Shown one piece after another: positions 1-10,075 of a stretch of 64,000 bases of DNA. Each line of letters begins with the position of its first letter. Position 1 is the stretch's first letter. This DNA comes from Tenodera sinensis (lineage: Eukaryota; Arthropoda; Insecta; Mantodea; Mantidae), in NCBI GenBank assembly GCA_030765045.1, contig CM060964.1, positions 140,946,868 to 141,010,867 of the forward strand. Reading direction: 5' to 3'. A model generated the notes under the pieces. That model worked only from the letters and a program-made list of their open reading frames with translations, made no database searches and had not been told where the DNA came from. The translations under genes and the position numbers were made by a program.

Positions 1-1222
1 CTGAAAAAAATATAAATGGCCTTTGAATAGCTGCAGGCAAGGGTAATTTCAGTAACATAAGCATGTTAATACTATTTAAGTAGTGATAAAGTTTTCATAA
101 GCACCATGCTGCAAATAATGTACTTCTTTGCCAGAAATATATACTGCTGTATACATTTGCTGAAAGAATATTTCATAATGCCTACTTGGACTTGCTGCAT
201 ATGTAATGGTTAGATCTGTTTTATAAGAATTGCTGCAAATGTTATTTGTTTCAAAACACACAAAACCTAATATTGTTCATATATGGTACCTATTAAATAT
301 TTCACTGTATTTACTGTAAGCTTGCCTGCTTGTTATTTGGAAAGTACTGTAAAATATATATAACTGAATACTTTTGTTTATTACTCTTACAGGTTGTTGA
401 AACTTTAATTCATTTAAAATTAGATCTTATAACCTTTTTATAACTGTGGCAGTAGAAAAGAAACTAGATCAAATTGAGTTTAACTCTGCAGTCTCAATGT
501 AAGATGATATGTTTTTAACATATTTAAAGCAGGTAAAATAGGATAACAATAGTCTGTGTAGTTAATTCCCAAAGAACAATATACGTTTTATTAAAATAAA
601 GCACAATTTGAAATGCAGTCTTGCCTATTGATTAAATGAAAAGAGTTGTCATAAAGTAGTTTTCCTTTAGTGAATTAAACAGTGCATTTTGAAAAACATT
701 TATATTTACAGCATTCTTACTGTACAATACTGGAGCATTCACGCCTATTTTTTTAAATACCTGTTTATCAATTACCTTTTCCTAAATTGATAGGTTATTG
801 TTCCAATGCACATAATTCTAATGGTCACAGAATTGATACTCTCTGCCATATTTTTAACTGAATTCATGAACCTTCTGAGCTCTGGAAGGTTCAAAATATT
901 TTCAGATACCAACCAAACAGAAACCATATGGTATATACAACAGTTCAAGGCAAAAAAAGGGAGTGGGGGGGGAGAAGATAAAATCTGGAGAATCTTACCA
1001 ATCTCTTACCCTTTTTCAGTTTAAATTCCATGGTTGAAAACTTTTTAGTTGCCATTTCATTTTATTCATGTGCTAACAAGAAATCTTTACCAATATAAAA
1101 TTTCCCTCTTGCAATAGTGCAGGTTTTCCTTGATTTACAGAGCTACAGTATAAACCACCAGAAAATAAGTACCAATGGAAACAGCTGGTGGAATGAAATA
1201 GAAAAAGCCGATGTCTATGGGA
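1..1222. other. A+T-rich non-coding DNA
   Basis: No open frame here shows a recognisable domain, and the base composition is that of intergenic or intronic DNA. The short frames are of the size expected by chance. I see no RNA gene or transposon end. Confidence 0.6.
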
Positions 1223-1352
1223 TTCTTCTTCTTCTTCTTCTTCTTCTTCTTCTTCTTCTTCTTCTTCTTCTTCTTCTTCTTCTTCTTCTGCTTCTTCTTC
1301 TGCTTCTTCTTCTTCCTCCTCTTCTTCTTTTTCTTTTTTTTTTTCTTTTTTG
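1223..1352. repeat. (TTC)n pyrimidine microsatellite
   Basis: About 130 bp of TTC units with a few TGC and TCC variants runs into a T-rich tail. Its six-frame translations give leucine runs on plus and arginine runs on minus, which are artefacts. Polypurine/polypyrimidine mirror tracts of this kind can adopt triplex structure (known for the class, not shown here). Confidence 0.95.
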
Positions 1353-1737
1353 TGGGCTAATTTTCATCCATGGAGTTCTGTCTCTGGCAACAAAACCTGA
1401 AATTAAGTGCTTCAACAACCAGAAGAACAACTGCCTGTATTGTACTCAATTTCTGAATCAGTTTCTTCATGTTCGCTGTTTTCAGTGCATTCCTCTTAAC
1501 CATCAGAGAAATCAGCATCCCCAAAATGTAATTCTTGTCCTCTTTCTCAGCTAACATTTCTAGTAAAACCTTTTTGAATTCATTGGTTTTACAATTTTGG
1601 CCTAAAAATGAAACATTCAGTTGCTACAAAAGTGGAACAATCCTATTTTTTTAAAGAGAAATGTATCATGTGAGGTAGTAAATTAAAACCAAAAAGCAAT
1701 AACATTAATATCCAGGCAGCAATCTATGTAAAATAAC

Positions 1738-1953
1738 TACATGAGCAGGTATGCTGGTGTACAGTGGGTATGCGCCAATAGGCAGGTCTAAATATAAACT
1801 GTAAAAAGTGCTTGCACCTTGCAAGTACTATTAAGCTTGTTGGACAACTGAAGAAAAGTAGGAAGCAATATCATTGTCTGCACAATAGTTGTTTTACTAT
1901 TGCAATTTTTGTAACAATGGCATACTTTGTGCACCAGCATGCCTGCTCAAGGG
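1738..1953. mobile_element. piggyBac-type MITE with inverted ends
   Basis: The segment starting near 1743 (GAGCAGGTATGCTGGTG) is repeated in inverted orientation at 1919-1953 (complement of GCACCAGCATGCCTGCTC), giving imperfect terminal inverted repeats of about 35 bp. The right end reads ...CAAGGG followed by TTAA, so the element would start CCCTTGAGCAGG next to a TTAA target, as in piggyBac superfamily ends. The left TTAA is degraded. The 215-bp interior has no coding capacity, so this is a non-autonomous element. Confidence 0.55.
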
Positions 1954-1957
1954 TTAA

Positions 1958-3104
1958 AAGACTAAGCAATTAGAAAAATCTTAAGGTGCCACATGCAACA
2001 TCTGAACTACGACAAGGAAAACTATCATTTCAAAGCAATCCCAACACAAGTACAAAGAAATTGTGGCTAGTTGTTACAATTTTACTTACATAAAACACAA
2101 TGTGAATATGTTATAAAAATACTGATAACAAGAGTAAAACAAAAACCAAAATGTGACTTTTTTTACAGCAACTTCGACTGTTTCTTGACCATTATGTTTG
2201 TCATTATGTGAGGGATTTCACAACAATGAAAATTATCCTATCTAAACCTTGTCCCACTCTTAGATGACAGTATGGAGTTAAATGGGATATATCTGTCTCT
2301 GTCTATCTAGCGCATACAAGTTGCCATTAGCCTAGTCCTTTTCTACCCTCGCACTGTTGTCAGGTTCCTAATAGCATGGTATAAATATTCAGTTGTTATA
2401 AATTTCAGGTTTGAACACATTATCCTACGCAGAATTTTTTTCTCTATCAGGTTATATCCTTTTTAGAGTCATTATACATTTCTGTAGGCCCATATTCCTT
2501 CAGAAAACTTTTTTTCAATAGAAGTCCGAAATGTGTTGTTTCTATACTCATCACGCAGTAACTAACAAACTAACTGCTAGAATGCGTCTATATTTTGTTC
2601 TTAGGTAGAGTAAACTATAGTGCTACTACCTGCCTACTTTGAATTCTCTATGTTTACTCAGTTAAGTGTTATAATTTTTTAAATTAAATGTTTTCAGAAA
2701 ATTCTATATCTGTGCGCTGCAAAAGTTACACAGTGTGAAACTTTTTTGTTATTGAGCTTACATCAGGGAACCAGCAAGAACAAATGTTGAGGAGGGTTGG
2801 AGAAAGTTTTTAAAATAAACCAAAAGGCCGTAACCTCTTTCGTTTATCCAGTAAGGCAAACAAAAGGTATTCATCTATTCAGCATATTCTCATGCCAGGC
2901 CTGACACAGCAGATAGTATAAGGAGCAGCACTAGCATTAGTTTGAAAGAAGTCGTGTGTGTCACTGTGTAGAATCTATGAGCTGTTATTGCGTTATTTGT
3001 TTAATATTTTCATAAATATTTGTAGTTATGGAGGGGGAAGCTAGGAAGAGATGATATGTTGGTAAATTAAGAAGTAACGAACGCCAAATAATTATGAATG
3101 TTTA
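1958..3104. other. non-coding DNA, nothing recognised
   Basis: A+T-rich sequence with no frame carrying known motifs and no repeat ends that I could pair. Confidence 0.5.
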
Positions 3105-4087
3105 TTACAGCTACACGGGTGATCAGCCGTGTGAGGTTTAAAACTTCAACTGCCCTGCCTGGACAATAGCCATGAAACACATCTACTTTTTTTTTTTTTT
3201 TTAATGTGGTGGGGAAAAAGGCTACTTACACCCTAACCGCATGCATGCATGCGAGTGTAAGACTCCTACCCTGGCTTCGAACCCGGGCAGCCTACTCACT
3301 AAAAAACCCCAAGTCTTGAGGTCAAGGCCTCTATGCTGCAGTACCGCATAAAGCACCTGCGCATTCTGTGGTGAGAGATGGAAGCTGCCTGCCAGTGGCA
3401 GTAACAGCGAGTATTACTGATGTGCCGGAGGGCAAACATGACATAAGCCCTGAGTGCCCCCTGGTAGTAATTAATGGTGATGTGTTTGATAGTTGGTGTT
3501 CTTTTTGTGTTTCAGCCATTTGGCATCGTTAGGTGTAGATGGATGTGAGGGATGAGTGAAATGAGCATGTTTAGTTTTTAAAACTCCACCCGAAGGTTTC
3601 GTTTCTTGTCCTTAGCGTTTTTTTTTTTAATTTTTTTTTATTTTTTTATTTTATTATTTATTTATATTGCGTCCTATAATCTATGCTAGAAGTATTTTAA
3701 GATATGCTTATATAACTAGGTGCAGTTATGGTGAAATTTATAAGATTTACAACTTGTAGAGCTAACTTCTACTGTGTCATTTAATCTTACTTACTATGGT
3801 GTGATTAAGCCGGAGGCTTCGTCATTAATCGTGTACCTGATCTTGCCTGGTCGTATAAGTGCACACATGGCGGGCTGCCTGCCTGAAGTGCAGGAGCGAG
3901 CCTGTGCCACTACCGGGGAGGCCCTCGTCTCCCGGGGTCCGCCTTGGCTAGGTAGCACAAGGACTTGTGAGGGCTTGAGTGTAAGTGTATGTTTTTATAG
4001 TGTTATGTGTTTGTTGTGTGCTTCCCTTCATCCCCTAACCAGTAATTTCATGGTACTAAATTATTCAGGTATTCCTGTATGTTGAGT
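3105..4087 (-). mobile_element. 3' untranslated region of a minus-strand Jockey-clade LINE
   Basis: This segment follows the minus-strand reverse transcriptase fragment at 4088-4848 and ends at 3105 with a hairpin motif (3119-3138) followed on the minus strand by AATAAA. It contains a T/A homopolymer at 3188-3203. On the minus strand a GGTTCGAAGCC box near 3276 resembles a tRNA B box, so a small SINE may be embedded, but no A box is convincing. The left end matches the terminal motif at 13440-13480 in the opposite orientation. Confidence 0.5.
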
Positions 4088-4848
4088 TCAGGTTCGCCTA
4101 TACTTATAGTGCGCTCGAACAATGATAGGGCGGAGGTGTTTGTCGCGAGTCATATCACACTCCCCGAGCATTCGTATTTGCTCGTTGTGGTTCTTATTCT
4201 TTTTGGCGTATAGGTTGCATGCCAGGTGTTTAATAAACTGCTCGATTGTGAGCATTTTTAGCTCTTCATGTAACTGGTACGTAGGAGCCTCTGGCGGTAG
4301 TTTTGCAATAATTCGCAGTATTCTATTTTGCATCGTTTGGAGGCGCTTTATGTGTATTTTTGCCGCATATCCCCATACCGGGGCGGCGTGAGTTAAGATG
4401 GGTCGGATCAGCGTCTTATAGAGCGTAAGTCCCATGCGTAGCTTAAGGGTGCTGTTAAGATTTATCAGCGGGTACAGTCTGTTGAATTGGCCTTTGCTCT
4501 GGCTGAGTTAATATGCTCTCTCCATGTGAGATATTCATCCATCTTAACCCCTAGGTACGTGACGGATGTCTCCCACCCGATAGGTTCCTGAATTAGGGTG
4601 AGGGGAGGGAGGGCTCGCCTCCTTTGCCTGTGCAGTATTCGCCTGGTAAAAATGATTGCTTGGCTTTTTCTTGCATTTAGTTTTAACCGCCATTTGGTGA
4701 ACCAGGGCTCCAATGTGTTTAGAGCATTCTGGAGCCGCAGGTGTATGATGTGTGGCTGAGTAGATTGCGTGGCCAGGGCCGTGTCGTCCGCATATATGTA
4801 TTTATCTACTCGGACTAGTGGTGGTAGATCGTTGATATATATTAAATA
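4088..4848 (-). pseudogene. Jockey-clade LINE reverse transcriptase, C-terminal fragment
   Basis: Read on the minus strand, the segment starts inside the RT palm domain with YINDLPPL, has the catalytic box YADDTALAT, and continues through the thumb region (YLGVKMDEYLTW) to the post-RT block (IRPILTHAAPVWGYAAK) typical of Jockey-clade pol proteins. A frameshift near 4490 separates the two halves. The fragment is cut off at about 4848, where plus-strand LINE sequence begins. The endonuclease and the first half of the RT are therefore missing here, probably because the second LINE landed in this one. Not functional. Confidence 0.85.
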
Positions 4849-6857
4849 ACAGCAACTACAGTGATTCTGAAACAAGTACTGACCCTCAAGAAAACACTGT
4901 GGCCGGTGACAAACATAGCCCGAAACAACAGGCCCAATCACAAATCGTCACCCGCTCATTGGCCAGGGCAACCTCTACTCGCCTGTCTAGTGGAAGAGGC
5001 TCTTCCACACACCAGCCAGGCAGGAGAAGACTCGGTGCGACCGACAGACTGACGTTACCGCAGCCCCACAAGGTTGTAGCCAAGGGTCCGGACTCAGGTC
5101 TGGACCCGGGGTTCGCCGCATTAGGCGCGCCGCAAGGCGTCCGGCCCTCTGTGGGGAGCCGAATGGCACCTGCAATGACCAACCCTGACATACCGAGTAC
5201 CAGCACAAAGGTCAGACCTGACATGGTTTCGACACCCTCTACCCCGAACCCCGAACCCGGTCCCCGAGTGTGCATCGCCAAGGCGAAAGCCAAGGCACTC
5301 ACTAGGGCCAAGACTAGGCCGAAGGTAAAAAAGGCCGTGGGCCTTGTTAACCAAGGGACAGTAATCCCCCTAACACCACCAGCTCCCGTCAACCCAACTC
5401 CTGCACTGCCGGACGATGACGGCTTTGTACTGGTACAGAGCCGTAGGAAAAGGTCCTCTGGTTCAAATCCAGACTGACCCGCTCCTTCACAGGGACCTGC
5501 AGCGTCCCCCCAGCACCAAGCCGCACAAAAGGCGGAGAAAATTCCGCCAATTGTGTCTGACCCCTTCCCGAATCACGTCAAAGTGATGAAGGAACTCAGG
5601 GGAAAGCTAAGGGCGGAGTTTCAGGCAACGCGGCATCCAGGACGCGTTGTGATTAGGACCACTACCTCTGGGCCACAAAGGAGGTACTGAAAGCGTGTGG
5701 AATTAAATTCCACACATACTCGCTTCAGCGACCCCACGTGGTTCGCAGGGTCATCAGAGGTCTTGACTCTGAGACAGACCCCCCAGGATATCCGTGTCGG
5801 CCTGATGGATGAACACGGAATCGAACCGCGGTCCGTGGTGCAACTCACCACAACAAAAGTGAAGGAGGGGAAACCCACCAAGGTGCCCCTACCACTGTTT
5901 CTAGTGGCCATCACAAAACAAGGGGAGGCAACCCCTAAGATAGACCAGGTGACTCGCCTATATCACACGCGAGTCACATTGGAGCCCTATCACGGCAGGG
6001 AGGGGCCGGCCCAGTGCTACAAGTGCCTGGGCTTTCACCACTCCAGTTTTGCCTGTGAGAGGGCTCTTAAGTGTCTGCGGTGTGCGGGCGAGCACTTGGT
6101 GAAGGATTGCCCGACACCAATAGAGAATAAACGGTGCGCTAACTGCGATGGATGCCACATAGGCATCTATCGCGGGTGCCCGAAAAGACTTGCAATAATG
6201 CAAGGCAAACAGGGCAAGGCTAGTACTGAGGTCAGGCAAGGGGTCTCCTTCGCCACGGCACTGGCGGGACACGAAAGTGCCCTCACACAGGCCGAGGCCG
6301 CGGAAGGGGCCCCTAAAAGCCAGGTTGCCGCTACAATGACAACGCCAGTCCCAGATAGCTTCATACCTAAGGTTGTGAGCAAGGAGACAGCTCCAACGCC
6401 TAGCGTCGCTCCCAAGGAGCAACGTCCCCCCAAGAAGGGGAAGAAAAAGCGCTCTGCGGCCAAAACCACAAAGCAACCTGCCGTCGGGAAGGATCTCAAC
6501 AAAACTGTTGAGAAACTTCCCCCTCCACCAGCATCTACAGCTCCAGCTGCGTCAGCCAACCAGCGACCAGCTGAGCCCGCCAATGCTGGCCCGTCCTCCC
6601 GGACCGGCCCAGCCAATCCAGAGGCAGCAGTGCCTCAAAACAGCTCGCAACCAACCTTAGGGGACGCATTTGCTTCTGAGGGCATGGCAGAGTTTATTCA
6701 GTTGGCAACCTGGTTCGCCGGCTTAGTCCAGCGCTCCCTCCCGATCTTACGATTCTGCAGGGAAACCATCAACAACCCCGGGATTTCCGCTGTGAAGAAG
6801 CACCTCGCGGTGCTTCAAACGGCTAAGGAACTCTACTCTAACTCCACGAGCTCTTAA
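4849..6857 (+). pseudogene. Jockey-type LINE ORF1 (Gag-like, zinc knuckles)
   Basis: One frame runs from the junction near 4849 to the TAA at 6857, interrupted by in-frame stops at 5475-5477 and about 5688-5690. The first half is basic, Pro/Ala-rich and low complexity. The central part resembles LINE Gag. At 6015-6180 lie three zinc knuckles: CX2CX4HX4C, CX2CX3HX4C and a looser CX2CX3HX6C, the usual triplet in R1/I/Jockey ORF1 proteins, which bind element RNA. A basic KKGKKKR stretch and Pro/Ala-rich linkers follow. No ATG is visible at the 5' end, consistent with 5' truncation. ORF2 begins 15 bp downstream. Confidence 0.8.
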
Positions 6858-6871
6858 CGGCGCATAGAACT

Positions 6872-9566
6872 GTGCGTTCATTTAGAGCTGCGTTCTGGAA
6901 CGCAAATGGAGTTAGAGACCAGAGACCTGGCCTGTTGGAGTTCGTAGACAGTCAGGGGATTGATATCCTGATGGTCTGTGAAACGCACTTGCACGCCGGT
7001 GTACAGTTTACCCTGCCAAGTTACGCCGCCCATCGGTCTGATCGGGTCGGCCGAGAGGGCGGTGGTACTGACATTTTCATAAAGAACCATCTCACCCACA
7101 CTCCTGTTACCATTCCTCCGCTACAACACCTGGAAGCAACCGCCATAAGGCTATCCTTGGGCGGGAACGACCTAGTGCTTGTGGCGGTATATGACCCGCC
7201 GGATGGGCGCTTCAACGAAGCGGACATCACGGCACTCCTGAACCTACACCACAGGGTTTGCATTGCAGGCGACTTCAACGCAAAACACCCAAGCTGGCAC
7301 AGCCGCACCCAGAACGTTAAGGGCCGGGGACTATACCGTCTCATTAGCGGGAACCCCGCCCTTCACGCGCACGGGCCAAGAGGTCCAACCCACTAACCGG
7401 CACGCGGCGCCGCGGATGTCATTGATTTCATGATCACCAAAAACATTCCATTTCACTTGGACCTCTCTGTGATTAACGCTCTGGACTCTGATCACAACCC
7501 TGTTGTGGTCGACTCAGACGTTAATCTCACTGCGCTGGGAGTACCGGACTGGGTGGAAGAAGTCGACTGGGACGCAGCCGTCCTTGCCCTTCAAAACTCC
7601 GTGGAAGCGTGCCCTCGAATAGACTCGATTGAGGCTCTCGAGGAGGCGGCCGCGGGGTTTTCAACCTCAGTCCTACATGCGGTGCGTGCTCACACACACC
7701 GCATTCCTACCGAAGCACCAAACCCGACATCTATCCCTATTCCACTGAAACGCCTCATTCAAGCAAAGAATGCTGTCAGACGGCTATGGCAGAGATTCCG
7801 ACATCCTAGGATAGGAGTAATACACCAGAGATTCATATCCCTGGTGAGACGACTCCTAAGAAAACATAGGCAAGCAGCTTGGGACAACACGCTGCGTCAC
7901 GTAAACCTCCAGGAGAGGAAACCGTGGCGCATCGTCCGAGGCTTGCGGAAAGATAAATCTGTACACCAGCATCCTGTGCATAGCCCTCGGGGAAGACTTG
8001 TCTTTGAACCGAGGGAAAAAGCAGAGGCGCTAGCAGACTTTCTGGAAACTCAATTCCAGCCCAGGGAAGATCCACAGAACGATGACCATACTGACCTCGT
8101 GGAACAGGTGGTAGAAGACTTCTTAGAAGTCGGACCCGCGGGCCACGAGGAGTCCCATATCCCGATAGTTACCCCTCGCGAGGTAACTAACACCATCAAA
8201 TCCCTAAAAGCCCGAAAATCCCCTGGACAGGACCGTGTAACAGCGGAAATGCTCCAGCACCTTCTCCATAGAGCCGTGATGCACTTGACCCGCATTTACA
8301 ACGCATGCCTCAGCATGCGTCATTTTCCAGTTGTCTGGAAACAGGCGCGTGTGGTGTGCGTTCTGAAGCAGGGCAAAAATCCGGTCTTTCCATCCAGTTA
8401 CCGATCCATCAGTCTCCTACTAGTTATCTCGAAAGTATTCGAGAAACTGTTCCTGTCCCTCCTCGGACCTCTATTGGAGGAAAAAGGTCTCCTACCGGAA
8501 CACCAGTTTGGTTTTCGTTCTGGCCACTCCACGACTGAGCAACTACTGCGTGTAGCCGAAAAAGCTTCCCTGGCTTACCAGGAGAGGGCTAAAACGGTGG
8601 CAGTGTTGCTTGACGTGGAAAAGGCATTTTCTACCACTTGGCATGAGGGGCTTGTCTACAAGCTCATACAGCACGAAATCCCCCCTCCATACATTTACTT
8701 GGTGGCTAGTTTCCTACAGGAACGTAGCTCCCGAGTGAAGGTGGAGGGATCATTCTCTAGAGAGAGGCCCATTGGCGCAGGAGTCCCCGAGGGCAGTGTA
8801 CTGTCACCGGCACTCTTTGCAGCTTACATGGCCGATCTCCCCACGCACCCAAACACACATCTGTCAGTATGCGGACGATCTCATGATCTTCGCTACTAAC
8901 AAGAACCCGCGCTACAGTTACCGACAAGTACAAGCCCATCTCTGTGCCATCAGTAGATGGTGCGAGAACTGGCGTATGTCGATTAACCCGGAGAAAAGCT
9001 CTGCGATTCTCCTGGCTAATACGATAGCCAACCGGCTCCCGCGAGACCTCGTGCTTCGGCGCCGTCGGATCCCCTGGGTCACTACGGCGAAGTATCTCGG
9101 AGTCACGGTGGACCGGCGGATGACGTATAGACATCACGTCAGGGGCAAAGTACTGCAAGGCCACGCTGCTCTCCGGCAGCTATATCCAATATTCAGTTCC
9201 CAAACCATGCCCTTACGCCTGAAGCTCCAGCTGTATCGAGCGATCATCCCACCTCTGGTCCTGTACGGATGTGAGATCTGGAGAGTGGTGGCAAAGTCCA
9301 CCTTCATCAGACTACAGACGCTGCAGAACCGGGCATTAAGGATGATCTATGATACTGGCTGGAGATTTCCTGCCCATATCCTACACGAACATTCCGGTAT
9401 CCCGTACATTGTCGACGTGATTAAAACTCGCGCTCGAACAATGTACAACAAACTCCAGAACCACACTAACCCTCTGGTGAATACTCTGGGACAATACGAC
9501 CAGAGAGAGCCACGCCGACTACCATCGAAAAGACTACCAATGGACATTCTAAGTCCGGCGGTTTAA
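6872..9566 (+). pseudogene. Jockey-type LINE ORF2 (endonuclease and reverse transcriptase), broken
   Basis: The frame opens with an apurinic-like endonuclease: FWNANGV, the ICETHLH-type acidic motif (here MVCETHLH), GGGTDIF and AGDFNAKHPSW near 7264-7296. It is stopped by TAA at 7394-7396 and continues in the same frame with the SDHNPV block. The RT follows, with FRSGHSTTEQLLR and LLDVEKAFSTTW. A frameshift at about 8860 puts the YADD catalytic box (8868-8879) and the thumb and post-RT region in another frame ending at 9566. One nonsense codon and one frameshift separate it from an open ORF2, so it is a fairly young pseudogene. It forms one element with the upstream ORF1. Confidence 0.88.
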
Positions 9567-10075
9567 CTTTGAAGATGGGAAAGGCGAAAGTACAATCTGT
9601 ATTCAAAACAGAGAAACACACCCGTTTCAGTTCACCTCTCAGTGAGTGACTGACGGCCAGAACCCTGGTGGGGATTAGCGCGTCTTCTGAATGGCTGGAA
9701 ACGACCAATCAGCAGCCGCGCACAGCCCGCTCGCGGACCAATCCCTGCCAACCACCCCTCCTGCCCCTATAAAAACCCCTGTTCCAAAAATTGATCCCCA
9801 GTCCGGCCCTGGTTCAAACAGGTATCTCCTATGCGGGAACTACCGGAGGGCAAAACGCACCAGTGCCACCACAGAATGGTCCCCCTCCACTACCCCAACA
9901 GGCGCCCACGGGTGACCTGAGTGGGATAAAAGATATATTAAACATGTTCAGAGACCTAAATTTACCATCACTATTGATGAAGGCGCAGCCTTTCCTGGCC
10001 AAATTCAAAAGCTGCAGCAACACTTGGGAGAAAATAGAGACCATCATATGTCTCCTCTCAGCCCTTTTAGAATAA
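9567..10075 (+). pseudogene. Truncated ORF1 C-terminus of the third LINE
   Basis: The stretch before the intact ORF2 is Pro/Gln-rich and ends with a helical segment (FRDLNLPSLLMKAQPFLAKF) followed by TAA at 10073-10075. That is the position and style of the ORF1 C-terminus seen in the neighbouring copy, which also ends in a helical stretch after a Pro-rich linker. No zinc knuckles are present, so the element is 5'-truncated. The frame changes near 9800 and has no continuous opening. The join with the preceding LINE lies in 9567-9690 and cannot be placed exactly. Confidence 0.5.

Noticed and set aside
1117..1554. 145-codon frame with a leucine run and minus-strand arginine-run frame
   Set aside because: Both arise from the TTC microsatellite; flanking codons show no domain.
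5958..6616. 172- and 149-codon minus-strand frames
   Set aside because: They are antisense to the LINE Gag-like frame in GC-rich sequence; no domain.
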